NCBI RefSeq assembly: GCF_030815125.1
Contig: NZ_JAUSWH010000012.1
Span: 1-64,000 of the forward strand
Source: Allorhizobium paknamense
Lineage (GTDB): Bacteria > Pseudomonadota > Alphaproteobacteria > Rhizobiales > Rhizobiaceae
Direction: 5' to 3'
Length of the DNA: 64,000 nucleotides
This document shows, in pieces, positions 8,139-16,879 of this stretch. Position numbers and translations under genes: made by a program. Position 1 is the stretch's first letter. Each line of letters starts with the position of its first letter. The notes under the pieces were generated by a model. The model searched no databases and had not been told where the DNA came from. It saw only the letters and a list, made by a program, of their open reading frames with translations.

Positions 8139-8147
8139 TTTTTGGAC

Positions 8148-9347
8148 TTAGGCCTGCGTCAGCACGGCAACGCCCGGCAGTTCCTTGCCTTCCATCCATT
8201 CCAGGAATGCACCGCCTGCGGTGGAGACATAGGAGAAGTCATCGGCCACGCCCGCATGGTTCAGCGCCGATACCGTATCGCCGCCGCCGGCAACCGAGGT
8301 CAGCTTGCCGGCCTTGGTGCGCTCTGCGGCATGCTTTGCAGCGGCCACCGTCGCGGTATCGAAGGGCGCGATTTCAAAGGCGCCGAGCGGGCCGTTCCAC
8401 ACCAGCGTCGAGGCCTTGGAGATCCATTCGTTGACGGCGGCCACCGATTTCTCGCCCACGTCCAGCACCATGGCATCGGCGGGAATGGCGGAGATCGCCA
8501 CGGTTTCATGGGCGGCATTGGCCTTGAATTCGCGCGCCACCACGCCGTCTTCCGGCAGGACGATGGCGCAACCGGCGCTTTCGGCCTCGATCATGATCTG
8601 CTTGGCGGTGGCGGCAAGGTCATGTTCGCACAGCGACTTGCCGACATCGATGCCCTGCGCGGCAATGAAGGTATTGGCCATGCCGCCGCCGATCACCAGC
8701 GCATCCACCCGCTTCACCAGGTTCATCAAAAGGTCGATCTTGGTGGAGACCTTGGCGCCGCCGACAATCGCCACAACCGGCCGGGCCGGATTGCCAAGAC
8801 CCTTTTCCAGAGCTTCCAGCTCGGCCTGCATGGTGCGGCCGGCATAGGCGGGCAGGTGATGGGCAAGGCCCTCGGTGGAGGCATGGGCGCGGTGCGCGGC
8901 GGAGAAGGCGTCATTCACATAGAGATCGCCGTTCTTTGCCAGTTCGGCCGTAAAATCCGGCGTGTTCTTTTCCTCGCCCTTGTGGAAGCGGGTGTTTTCC
9001 AGAAGCAGAATATCGCCATTGTTCATCCTGGCGATGGCGTCGGCGGCGGCGCTGCCGATGCAGTCTTCAGCAAAGGCCACGGCCTGGTCCAGAACCTCTT
9101 CCACCGCGGGCACGATCTGCGAGAGCGACATGTCGGCCACCGGCTCACCCTTGGGGCGACCGAAATGCGCCAGCAGAATGACCTTGGCGCCCTTTTCCGA
9201 CAATTCCTTGATGGTGGGGGCCACGCGCTCGATGCGGGTGGCATCCGTAACCTTGCCATTGGAAACGGGCACGTTGAGATCGACGCGTACAAGCACCCGC
9301 TTGCCCGCGATGTCGGTGAGGTCGTCCAGAGTTTTGAAAGCCGGCAT
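8148..9347 (-). CDS. pgk: phosphoglycerate kinase
   Basis: This 399-residue enzyme transfers phosphate from 1,3-bisphosphoglycerate to ADP. It has the RVDLNVPV substrate-binding motif near residue 21 and the nucleotide-binding GGGDT near 354. The start at 9347 ([10 protein letters not shown]) is preceded by GGGAAAC and gives the family length. In many rhizobia pgk directly follows gap; here an antiporter gene separates them. Confidence 0.97.
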   Translation of the reverse strand: MPAFKTLDDLTDIAGKRVLVRVDLNVPVSNGKVTDATRIERVAPTIKELSEKGAKVILLAHFGRPKGEPVADMSLSQIVPAVEEVLDQAVAFAEDCIGSAAADAIARMNNGDILLLENTRFHKGEEKNTPDFTAELAKNGDLYVNDAFSAAHRAHASTEGLAHHLPAYAGRTMQAELEALEKGLGNPARPVVAIVGGAKVSTKIDLLMNLVKRVDALVIGGGMANTFIAAQGIDVGKSLCEHDLAATAKQIMIEAESAGCAIVLPEDGVVAREFKANAAHETVAISAIPADAMVLDVGEKSVAAVNEWISKASTLVWNGPLGAFEIAPFDTATVAAAKHAAERTKAGKLTSVAGGGDTVSALNHAGVADDFSYVSTAGGAFLEWMEGKELPGVAVLTQA

Positions 9348-9527
9348 GATCAAGTTTCCCGTGAGAGCATGCGGGGAAAGATCGGGCTTCCCCGGACATG
9401 CATAGAAAGATGTGCTGGAGAAGGATTTCAAGCCGTTCGTGGCTTATGCGCTTCTCCCGGGCCGGGCCGAATGCCCGCCGCGAGCGGACCTTACACCGCC
9501 TGCCGCCAGAAGCAAGCCGCGGAAAGA

Positions 9528-11330
9528 TCAGGAAGGGCGCAGCCTGCGGATCTGGCCGGCGATCCATTCGCTGAGCCGGGTGAGGCTGAGGAAAACCGGG
9601 ATTGGCCTTTGCGGGGCGACCTGTTCCATGGAGACGCCCACCGAGGCGATATGGCCATGCTCATCGATATCGCGGACGATCAGGATGATATGGCCGAGCC
9701 TGACGCGATCGGCGTAATCCGCACGCCCGCCAAGCCGTGCTTCCATCACCTCGCCCAGCGGCTTAGCCTTTTCCGCTTCGGTGAACAGGCCGGGACCATA
9801 GGCGGCGTCCACTTCACCGGCAGGCCGGTGGGGAGAGACGACGAAGGTGCCGAAGAATTCGCTGTCATCCTTTTCCACCGTCGCCTTGGAGGCAAACAAC
9901 CGGTCGAGCAGCCGCGAATAGCCGGGCGCGATGAAGAGATAGACCTGATCGTTTTCCTTGAGCCGCCCGGCATATTGATAGCGCATGGATTTGCCGTCGC
10001 GGATCACCAGCGAGGGCATGGCCCAGCGGGGAATGCGCTCGCCCTTCAGCACCGGGCAATCGGCCACCACGCGGTAGGAGAGGAGTTCGTGATGGGCTGC
10101 GCCCGGCAGATCAAGCTCCACCTTGTCGATAGCGCCGATGCGCGGCGGTATGATCAGGCCGAGGCTTTTCGCAACCGGCTTGATGGTCCAGCCCTGCAGG
10201 ACCAGCGAGATCATCACCACGATGAAGGCGGTGTTGAAATAGATGCGCCCGTCCGGCAGATCGTTCAGCATCGGCACGATGGCAAGCAGGATGGAGACCG
10301 CGCCACGCAGGCCCACCCAGGAGACGAAGCTCTTTTCCTCCTGCGTAAAGCGGAAGGGAATGAGGCAGAGCCAGACCGCGATGGGCCGCGCCACGAAGAC
10401 CAGAAACAGCCCCAGCACCACGGCGGGCAGCAGGATTTTCGGGAATTCGGACGGGGTTGCCAGGAGCCCCAGCACCAGAAACATGATGATCTGCGCCAGC
10501 CACGTCATGCCCTCCTGAAAGCGGGTAATGCTGGCCGTGCCGGGAATTTTCCGGTTGCCTGCATAGATGCCCGCCACATAGACGGCGAGGAAGCCGCTGC
10601 CGCCCACGGCACCGGTATAGGAAAACACCACCATGGACAGCGCCAGCACGATGATCGGCAGCAGACCGCGTTCGATGGGGATTTTCTTGACGATGAAAAC
10701 GATCACCGCACCCCCGACCAGGCCCAGCGCCAGCCCCATGCCCATCTGCTCGATGAAGAGCCGCAGCATGTCGAAGTCGAGCTGGGTATGATCCTTGCCC
10801 TGCCGCAGCGCTTCCACCAGCGCCATGGTCAGGAAGATTGCCATCGGGTCGTTGGTGCCGGATTCGACTTCAAGCGAGGAGCGCACCTGATCGCGGATAT
10901 TGATGCCGCCAATGCGCAGCAGGAAGAACACCGCCGCCGCATCTGTGGACGCGACGATGGAGCCGAGCAGCATGCCTTCGAGAACCGAAAGCCCCAGCAG
11001 CCAGCTGGACATCAGCCCGAACAGCCCCGCCGTCAGCAGCACCCCAAGCGTCGCCAGCGTAATGGCCGGGGCTGCCGCTTGTTTGAAGGCCTGCAAGGGC
11101 GTGTGATAGCCGGAGTCGAACAGGATCACCGCCAGCGCCAATGATCCGATGGTATAGGCGGCCTGCCCGTTGGAGAAATTGATGCCGAGCCCGTCCACAC
11201 CAGCCAGCAGGCCGATGCACAGGAACAGCAGCAGCAGCGGCGCACCGAACCGAAAGGCGATGATGCTGGAAAAGGCAGCAAACAGAATGAGGGCCGTCAG
11301 CACCAAAGTGACGATGTAGAACTGTTCCAA
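9528..11330 (-). CDS. CPA1-type potassium/proton antiporter (CvrA/NhaP2-like)
   Basis: This 600-residue protein has a 12- to 13-helix cation/proton antiporter domain (to about residue 390), then a cytoplasmic tail with a TrkA-C-like segment. The ion-binding region STDAAAVFFLL and ESGTNDPMAIFLT are visible. It would exchange K+ (or Na+) for protons at the inner membrane. The start is TTG at 11330, giving MEQFYIVTLVL; AGAGGG lies very close to it, so the start is only moderately sure. It sits between gap and pgk in the same orientation. Confidence 0.85.
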   Translation of the reverse strand: MEQFYIVTLVLTALILFAAFSSIIAFRFGAPLLLLFLCIGLLAGVDGLGINFSNGQAAYTIGSLALAVILFDSGYHTPLQAFKQAAAPAITLATLGVLLTAGLFGLMSSWLLGLSVLEGMLLGSIVASTDAAAVFFLLRIGGINIRDQVRSSLEVESGTNDPMAIFLTMALVEALRQGKDHTQLDFDMLRLFIEQMGMGLALGLVGGAVIVFIVKKIPIERGLLPIIVLALSMVVFSYTGAVGGSGFLAVYVAGIYAGNRKIPGTASITRFQEGMTWLAQIIMFLVLGLLATPSEFPKILLPAVVLGLFLVFVARPIAVWLCLIPFRFTQEEKSFVSWVGLRGAVSILLAIVPMLNDLPDGRIYFNTAFIVVMISLVLQGWTIKPVAKSLGLIIPPRIGAIDKVELDLPGAAHHELLSYRVVADCPVLKGERIPRWAMPSLVIRDGKSMRYQYAGRLKENDQVYLFIAPGYSRLLDRLFASKATVEKDDSEFFGTFVVSPHRPAGEVDAAYGPGLFTEAEKAKPLGEVMEARLGGRADYADRVRLGHIILIVRDIDEHGHIASVGVSMEQVAPQRPIPVFLSLTRLSEWIAGQIRRLRPS

Positions 11331-11574
11331 CCCTCTGCCCTTTCCTCATCATTCTGGCCCGGCAACCACAGGCTGTACCGATTGACATGCAAACCTGCCG
11401 TTCCGCGGGCGCGGAGAAGGCACGGTCCCTGCACCCCTATAGTTTTCCCTGAAATCCACAGGGATTTCGAAACTTACGCAGGCGCGCGGGCTACGGTAAC
11501 CGGGAAAATTCGGCGAACCCACCCTGCCGAATCCTTGAAAAGAACTATGATAAGAGTAGGGCGAAATGCCAAAC
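11331..11574. other. intergenic region upstream of the antiporter gene
   Basis: No gene is recognisable between the antiporter start and the gap terminator. A short imperfect inverted repeat, AAATCCACAGGGATTT, lies at about 11453-11468. The region must contain the antiporter promoter. Confidence 0.4.
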
Positions 11575-11610
11575 AAAAAGACGGCCCGGAAGCTCCGGAC
11601 CGTCTTTTTA
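11575..11610 (-). terminator. gap terminator (bidirectional)
   Basis: The stem AAAAAGACGGCCCGGA / TCCGGACCGTCTTTTT has one G-T pair and T runs on both strands. It lies 23 bp past the gap stop. Confidence 0.9.
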
Positions 11611-11632
11611 TGTCGTCTTGCTGAAATCCCGA

Positions 11633-12643
11633 TCAGATCAGCTTGGCGAAGGCAACAGCCGTGTCGCTCATGCGGTTGGAGAAGCCCCACTCGTTGTCGT
11701 ACCAGGTCAGAATACGAACGAAGGTGCCTTCCAGAACCTTGGTCTGGTCGATGGCGAAGATCGAGGAATGAGCGTCGTGGTTGAAGTCGCGGGAGACCAG
11801 CGGCTCTTCCGTGTAGCCCAGAACACCCTTCAGCGGACCGTTTGCAGCGGCCTTGATGGCTTCGTTGATTTCCTGAACGGTGGTGGCGCGCTTGGCCACG
11901 AACTTCAGGTCGACCACGGAGACGTTCGGGGTGGGAACGCGCACGGAAGTGCCGTCCAGCTTGCCCTTCAGTTCCGGCAGAACCAGGCCGACGGCCTTGG
12001 CAGCGCCGGTGGAGGTCGGGATCATCGAGAGGGCGGCAGCGCGGGCGCGGTACAGATCCTTGTGCATCTGGTCGAGCGACGGCTGGTCGTTGGTGTAGGA
12101 GTGGATCGTGGTCATGAAACCATGATCGATGCCCACGGCGTCGTTCAGCACCTTGGCGACCGGCGCCAGGCAGTTGGTGGTGCAGGAGGCGTTGGAGATG
12201 ACCAGGTGATCCTTGGAGAGCTGGTCGTGGTTGACGCCGTAAACCACCGTCAGGTCCGCGCCGTCAGCCGGGGCCGAGACGATGACGCGCTTGGCGCCAG
12301 CCGTCAGGTGGGCGGCAGCCTTGTCGCGGGCGGTGAAGATGCCTGTGCATTCCATGGCGATGTCCACGCCGAGGTCCTTGTGCGGCAAGGTGGCCGGATC
12401 CTTGACGGCAGTCACCTTGATCGGCTTGCCGCCATTGATGACGATGCTGTCACCCTCCACCTTCACCTCGGCCGGGAAGCGGCCGTGAATGCTGTCATAG
12501 CGCAGCAGGTGGGCGTTGGTTTCAACCGGGCCCAGATCGTTGATGGCCACGACCTCGATATCGGTCCGACCGGATTCAACGATGGCGCGCAGTACGTTAC
12601 GGCCAATACGACCAAAGCCGTTGATGGCTACTTTCACAGTCAT
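11633..12643 (-). CDS. gap: glyceraldehyde-3-phosphate dehydrogenase, type I
   Basis: This 336-residue enzyme oxidises glyceraldehyde 3-phosphate to 1,3-bisphosphoglycerate with NAD(P). The N-terminal GFGRIGR dinucleotide fold and the active-site motif SNASCTTNC (catalytic Cys154) are intact. An acidic residue in INDLG favours NAD. It follows tkt by 85 bp on the same strand and is closed by a strong terminator, so tkt-gap form one unit. Confidence 0.97.
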   Translation of the reverse strand: MTVKVAINGFGRIGRNVLRAIVESGRTDIEVVAINDLGPVETNAHLLRYDSIHGRFPAEVKVEGDSIVINGGKPIKVTAVKDPATLPHKDLGVDIAMECTGIFTARDKAAAHLTAGAKRVIVSAPADGADLTVVYGVNHDQLSKDHLVISNASCTTNCLAPVAKVLNDAVGIDHGFMTTIHSYTNDQPSLDQMHKDLYRARAAALSMIPTSTGAAKAVGLVLPELKGKLDGTSVRVPTPNVSVVDLKFVAKRATTVQEINEAIKAAANGPLKGVLGYTEEPLVSRDFNHDAHSSIFAIDQTKVLEGTFVRILTWYDNEWGFSNRMSDTAVAFAKLI

Positions 12644-12728
12644 TCGCGTTTACTCCCGCTCTGAAGCAATTCCTCAAGGCTATATCGGCCTGTGCTCGGA
12701 ACTGCGAAAAATCCTGGTGAACCGGCGC

Positions 12729-14705
12729 TCAGGCCAGACGCGCTTCCGCCTTTTCGACGATGGCGTCCACGGTGATGCCGAAATGCTTGTAGAGTTCCTT
12801 GTAGGGGCCGGACGCGCCGAAGGAATGCATGCCGACGAATTCGCCGTCGGAGCCGATGATCGCATCCCAGCCCTGACGGATCGCGGCTTCCACGCCGATC
12901 TTCACCGGTGCGGTGCCGATTACGGCCTTGCGATAGTCTTCCGGCTGCTCGAAGAACAGATCCATGCACGGCACCGAGACGACGCGGGCGGCAATGCCCT
13001 TGGCGGCGAGTGCTTCCTGGGCCTTGACCGCCAGCTCCACTTCCGAGCCGGACGCGAAGATCGACACCTTGGCGTTGTCGCTGGCGACCAGTTCATAGGC
13101 ACCCTTGGCGCAAAGGTTTTCCGCGACATAGGAGGTGCGAACCGGCATCAGGTTCTGGCGGGTCAGCGCCAGACCCGAGGGACGGTCGGTATGCTCCAGC
13201 GCCACCTGCCAGCATTCCGCCGTTTCCGTGGCGTCCGCCGGGCGGAACATCATCAGGTTCGGAATGGCGCGAAGCGCCGCCATCTGCTCCACCGGCTGGT
13301 GGGTCGGGCCATCTTCGCCGAGACCGATGGAATCATGCGTCAGCACATGGATGACGCGGATGCCCATCAGCGAGGCAAGGCGGATCGACGGGCGGCAGTA
13401 ATCCGAGAAGATCAGGAAGCCGCCGGAATAGGGGATGACACCGCCATGCAGCGCCAGACCGTTCATGGCGGCAGCCATGCCGTGTTCGCGGATGCCGTAA
13501 TGGATGTAGCGGCCCGAGAAATCGGTGGGGGTGATCGAGGCCGTCTGGCTGGTCTTGGTGTTGTTGGACCCCGTCAGGTCGGCGGAGCCGCCAATGGTTT
13601 CCGGCACCACGCCGTTGATGACCTCCAGCGCATCCTCGGAGGATTTGCGGGTGGCGAGCGTCGGCTTGGTTTCTGCGAGCTTCTTCTTGTAATCGGCAAT
13701 GGCGGCGTCGAAACCGGCGGGCAGCTTGCCGTCGAAGCGGCGGGTGAATTCGGCCTTATTCTCCGAAGCGCCCAGCGTCTTTTCCCATTCCGCGCGCAGG
13801 CTTGCCCCGCGGCTGCCGGCCTCACGCCAGGCCGAGAGCACGTCTTCCGGCACGGAGAAGGCTTCCGATTCCCAGCCCAGCGCCTTGCGGGTGGCGGCAA
13901 TTTCGTCTGCGCCCAGCGGCGAGCCGTGCACCTTGTGGGTGCCGGCCTTGTTGGGAGCGCCAAAGCCGATCACTGTCTTGCAGGCGATCATGGTCGGCTT
14001 GTCGGAGGTCTTGGCTTCGCGAATGGCGGCGGCAATGGCTTCCGGATCGTGACCGTCCACTGCCAGCGTGTTCCAGCCGGAGGCGCGGAAGCGCGCATGC
14101 TGGTCGGTGCTGTCGGCCAGCGAAATCGCGCCATCGATGGAAATGCCGTTATCGTCCCAGAAGACGATGAGCTTGTTGAGCTTGAGATGGCCGGCCAGCG
14201 AAATCGCTTCCTGACTGATGCCTTCCATCAGGCAGCCGTCGCCTGCAATCACATAGGTGTAGTGATCCTGCAGGTCCTTGCCGAATTCCTGGGCAAGCTT
14301 CTTTTCGGCGAGCGCCATGCCGACCGAGGTGGCAATGCCCTGGCCGAGCGGGCCGGTCGTGGTTTCGATCCCTTCGATATGGCCGTATTCCGGGTGACCG
14401 GCGGTCTTTGCACCGAGCTGGCGGAAATTCCTGATGTCATCGATGGTGATGTCATCATAGCCGGTCAGATAGAGCAGCGAATAGAGCAGCATCGAACCAT
14501 GGCCGGCGGACAGCACGAACCGGTCGCGGTTCGGCCATTTCGTGGCCTTGGGATCGAAGTTCAGGAACTGGGTGAACAGCACCGTCGCGACATCAGCCAT
14601 GCCCATCGGCATGCCGGGATGGCCGGAATTGGCCTTCTCAACCGCGTCCATGGACAGAAAACGGATCGCATTTGCCATGCGGTTGTGCTTATCGGGAGAG
14701 GTCAT
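12729..14705 (-). CDS. tkt: transketolase
   Basis: This 658-residue thiamine-diphosphate enzyme of the pentose phosphate pathway carries SGHPG near residue 27 (conserved His29), [13 protein letters not shown], and the cofactor motif beginning GDGCLMEG. The C-terminal domain is complete. The start at 14705 ([16 protein letters not shown]) fits the family; an open upstream extension of 31 codons has no homologous look. It shares a 394-bp divergent region with the DUF4164-zapA unit. Confidence 0.96.
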   Translation of the reverse strand: MTSPDKHNRMANAIRFLSMDAVEKANSGHPGMPMGMADVATVLFTQFLNFDPKATKWPNRDRFVLSAGHGSMLLYSLLYLTGYDDITIDDIRNFRQLGAKTAGHPEYGHIEGIETTTGPLGQGIATSVGMALAEKKLAQEFGKDLQDHYTYVIAGDGCLMEGISQEAISLAGHLKLNKLIVFWDDNGISIDGAISLADSTDQHARFRASGWNTLAVDGHDPEAIAAAIREAKTSDKPTMIACKTVIGFGAPNKAGTHKVHGSPLGADEIAATRKALGWESEAFSVPEDVLSAWREAGSRGASLRAEWEKTLGASENKAEFTRRFDGKLPAGFDAAIADYKKKLAETKPTLATRKSSEDALEVINGVVPETIGGSADLTGSNNTKTSQTASITPTDFSGRYIHYGIREHGMAAAMNGLALHGGVIPYSGGFLIFSDYCRPSIRLASLMGIRVIHVLTHDSIGLGEDGPTHQPVEQMAALRAIPNLMMFRPADATETAECWQVALEHTDRPSGLALTRQNLMPVRTSYVAENLCAKGAYELVASDNAKVSIFASGSEVELAVKAQEALAAKGIAARVVSVPCMDLFFEQPEDYRKAVIGTAPVKIGVEAAIRQGWDAIIGSDGEFVGMHSFGASGPYKELYKHFGITVDAIVEKAEARLA

Positions 14706-15099
14706 GACTATTCCGCTTTTTCCGGGTCTCAAGAAGGGACGACCGCCGTCGCGGCGAACGTCGGGAAGCGACCGATCCTTATCAGGTGGAACGGGCAAGT
14801 CAATAAAGTGGCGCGCTGTTGAGCGCCCTCAAGGTGATTATTCCTTTTTCTGCCTCATTTCTGGTCATGTTCCCGGCAGTTTTTGCGGGTGAAGCCGATT
14901 TGAACGATTGCCGGGCCGGTCGTCCACAAGTGTAGCGCCTTGTAAGGCTTCGCTTTTGTTGACGGGTGTCAGTCTGGACGACTAGTGTCGAAAATAGACA
15001 GGGAAACCAGCCCTTGTGATTCCGCCATTCACCATGCTGGCGGCAAGGGGCGCCGGGTTCAGTCCGGTCCCTGATGAAATGGAAAGCCGGGAAGACAGA
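14706..15099. other. divergent promoter region between tkt and DUF4164
   Basis: No gene is recognised. A plus-strand promoter candidate has TTGACG at 14959-14964 and, 17 bases later, CTAGTG; it could serve DUF4164-zapA. No inverted repeat stands out. Confidence 0.4.
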
Positions 15100-15369
15100 A
15101 TGGCGACGGACAGAACGGAAGCCGCGCTCGGCGCATTGAGGCAGGCGATTGCCGGGCTGGAAAACGCGATAGACATGCGCATCGAGCTGCAGCGCAGCCA
15201 CGGCGAGGTGGAGCATGAGGTGCGCCGCGTCCATGCCGATCGCGCCCGCCTTGCCCAGGAACTCGACCAGTCGCAGTTTCGCGCCAACCGGCTGGAAGAG
15301 GTCAATCGGGAAGTGTCGCGGCGGCTGGTGACGGCGATGGAAACCATTCGCGCGGTTCTCGATCGATGA
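15100..15369 (+). CDS. DUF4164 family small coiled-coil protein
   Basis: This 89-residue protein is almost entirely charged helix (LRQAIAGLENAIDMRIELQR and onward), predicted coiled coil, as in DUF4164 proteins found just before zapA in Rhizobiales. Function is unknown; position next to zapA suggests a link with division. I chose the ATG at 15100, which has GGGAAG five bases upstream; an in-frame ATG at 15079 is the alternative. Confidence 0.8.
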   Translation: MATDRTEAALGALRQAIAGLENAIDMRIELQRSHGEVEHEVRRVHADRARLAQELDQSQFRANRLEEVNREVSRRLVTAMETIRAVLDR

Positions 15370-15403
15370 TGTTTCGCGCTGAGCAGGGGGCGTAATCGGG
15401 CAT

Positions 15404-15760
15404 ATGGCACAGGTCACGGTCAATATTGACGGCAAAGCCTATCGGATGGCCTGTGAGGAAGGTCAGCAGGAGCATCTGATCGATCTCGCCACCCAGTTCG
15501 ACCGCTATGTCGGCCATCTGAAGGCGCAGTTCGGCGAAATCGGAGACCTCAGGCTGACCGTCATGGCCGGAATCATGGTCATGGACGAACTTTCGGAACT
15601 GAGGCGGCGGCTGGCCGAGCTGGAAGCGTCCCATTCCGGTGTGGAGGCTCGCGAAGAAACCCTCATGGCGGCCATTGCCGAACTGACCGAACGCATCAAT
15701 GGCGTGACCCGCAAGCTGACCGCGCGGCCCGATCCTGCCCCTGCCGGACAGGCCGAGTAA
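15404..15760 (+). CDS. zapA: cell division protein ZapA
   Basis: This 118-residue protein has the ZapA fold: beta hairpin MAQVTVNIDGKAYRM, helix with LIDLATQFDRYV, then a long coiled coil. ZapA binds FtsZ filaments and bundles them at midcell. It begins 34 bp after DUF4164 and is followed 61 bp later by 6S RNA, the conserved zapA-ssrS order seen across proteobacteria. Confidence 0.93.
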   Translation: MAQVTVNIDGKAYRMACEEGQQEHLIDLATQFDRYVGHLKAQFGEIGDLRLTVMAGIMVMDELSELRRRLAELEASHSGVEAREETLMAAIAELTERINGVTRKLTARPDPAPAGQAE

Positions 15761-15810
15761 AAATTCCGCATTCCACTGCCGGGCCACTGGTTTTTAAGCG
15801 GGTTCGGCTT

Positions 15811-15816
15811 TATATA
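15811..15816 (+). promoter_or_regulatory. -10 element of the 6S RNA promoter
   Basis: TATATA in the context GGCTTTATATAGAAGATGCGG is placed six bases before the predicted 5' end of 6S RNA. Confidence 0.55.
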
Positions 15817-15821
15817 GAAGA

Positions 15822-15980
15822 TGCGGTCTGCGCCTCTCGACAGGAACTCACAATCCCTGGGGCCATACCCGATCTTGAGGGAGCTGTCCCTGTCCAGGCC
15901 CGTGGGCTTGGTCATATGGCGCCCACCTACTTTGTAGGCTCCCAGGATCGTACCTCTCCATCGGTTGCCGTGGATCGCAC
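15822..15980 (+). ncRNA. ssrS: 6S RNA
   Basis: The 159-nt region has the alphaproteobacterial 6S look. The closing stem TGCGGTC (15822-15828) pairs with GATCGCA (15973-15979) allowing one G-U pair. The central part carries the conserved AACTCACAATCCCTGGGGCCAT side and a 3' half with TGTAGGCTCCCAGGATCGTACCTCTCC. 6S RNA binds the sigma-70 holoenzyme as a mimic of an open promoter. Placement right after zapA supports the call; in most relatives fau comes next, but here it is 3.7 kb away. Ends are estimated from pairing. Confidence 0.9.
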
Positions 15981-16040
15981 TCTTTACATTCCTTCAGCGC
16001 TCTTCCATGGTTCCCACTCGATTTTCGGGTGAGACTTATC

Positions 16041-16688
16041 ATGTACCAACCTCCGCATTTTCGGATGGCTGAAGAACCGGCGCTTCTGGCCTTCATCGAA
16101 CAAAATCCGCTTGGTCTTTTGATTTCCTCCGGATCGGCTGGACTGATGGCCAATCCCGTTCCGTTTTTCCTGCGCCGTGGTGATCAGGGGCTCACACTGG
16201 TGGCCCATCTGGCGAAAGCCAATCCGCAATGGAAGGCCCTCACCGACGAGGCTGAGATCCTGGTCGTCTTTTCCGGAACGGATCATTACGTCTCTCCCGG
16301 CTGGTATGCCACGAAGCAGGAAACCGGAAAGGTCGTTCCCACCTGGAACTATCAACTGGTGCAGGTACGCGGCACGGCGCGCATTCATCAGGAGCCGGAA
16401 TGGCTGCTGGCGCAGGTCTCGCAACTGACCGGACAATACGAGGATCATCGCGACCAGCCCTGGGCCGTCACCGATGCGCCCGCGCCCTTTGTCGCCGCGC
16501 AGCTGAAAGGCATTGTCGGGGTGGAGATTGCCGTCACCGCCATCGAGGGCAAGCTGAAAGCCAGCCAGAACCGCAATGCTGCCGACCAGCAGGGCGTTTT
16601 GCAGGGCTTGCGTCAGGAGGAAACCGCCGAGGCTCACGCCATGGCGGAGTTGATGCTGCGTTCGGGCGTTGGAAAAGCCGAAGGGTGA
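16041..16688 (+). CDS. PaiB-family FMN-binding regulator/protease-like protein
   Basis: This 215-residue protein begins MYQPPHFRMAEEPALLAFIEQNPLG, typical of the PaiB family (FMN-binding split barrel). SPGWYATKQETGKVVPTWNY is the hallmark core. Bacillus PaiB is described as a negative regulator of sporulation and protease genes; in Gram-negatives the role is unclear. The ATG at 16041 has GGTGAG upstream. It is one of two genes lying between 6S RNA and fau and is followed at once by a 108-bp repeat. Confidence 0.87.
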   Translation: MYQPPHFRMAEEPALLAFIEQNPLGLLISSGSAGLMANPVPFFLRRGDQGLTLVAHLAKANPQWKALTDEAEILVVFSGTDHYVSPGWYATKQETGKVVPTWNYQLVQVRGTARIHQEPEWLLAQVSQLTGQYEDHRDQPWAVTDAPAPFVAAQLKGIVGVEIAVTAIEGKLKASQNRNAADQQGVLQGLRQEETAEAHAMAELMLRSGVGKAEG

Positions 16689-16690
16689 AC

Positions 16691-16798
16691 CTAAAGCCCG
16701 TTGCGGCTTATCAGCCTCACGCAACGTGCTTTACCTTCTTGTTTTAACGCATGTCGTCATCGCAAAACCGCTGCACACTTTTGCGCGACATGCTTTAG
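16691..16798. repeat. 108-bp palindromic repeat (family B), copy 1
   Basis: It contains two imperfect hairpins: AGCCCGTTGCGGCTTATCAG with GCAACGTGCTTTA, and GCATGTCGTCATCGCAAAAC with TTTTGCGCGACATGC. A second copy at 50918-51026 has the same length and differs at only a few positions. Both copies lie in intergenic sequence. Confidence 0.85.
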
Positions 16799-16817
16799 AC
16801 GGTAGGATCCTATGCAA

Positions 16818-16840
16818 GAGGCCCAGACATGCCGGGCCTC
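16818..16840 (-). terminator. possible terminator of the chemoreceptor gene
   Basis: GAGGCCC / GGGCCTC stem with a nine-base loop, 40 bases past the chemoreceptor stop on the minus strand. The T run is short, so it is moderate evidence. Confidence 0.5.
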
Positions 16841-16879
16841 TTCTCGTTTCAGTTCTACTTTTCCTGAAAATGCCCGGAA

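Noticed and set aside
8103..11144. Open frame of about 1000 codons on the plus strand
   Set aside because: It is antisense to pgk and the antiporter gene. High-GC third positions in the true genes keep the opposite frame open, and its translation is His/Arg/Gly-rich with no domain.
12516..14822. Long plus-strand open frame across tkt
   Set aside because: The minus strand encodes an intact transketolase. The plus translation has no family features.
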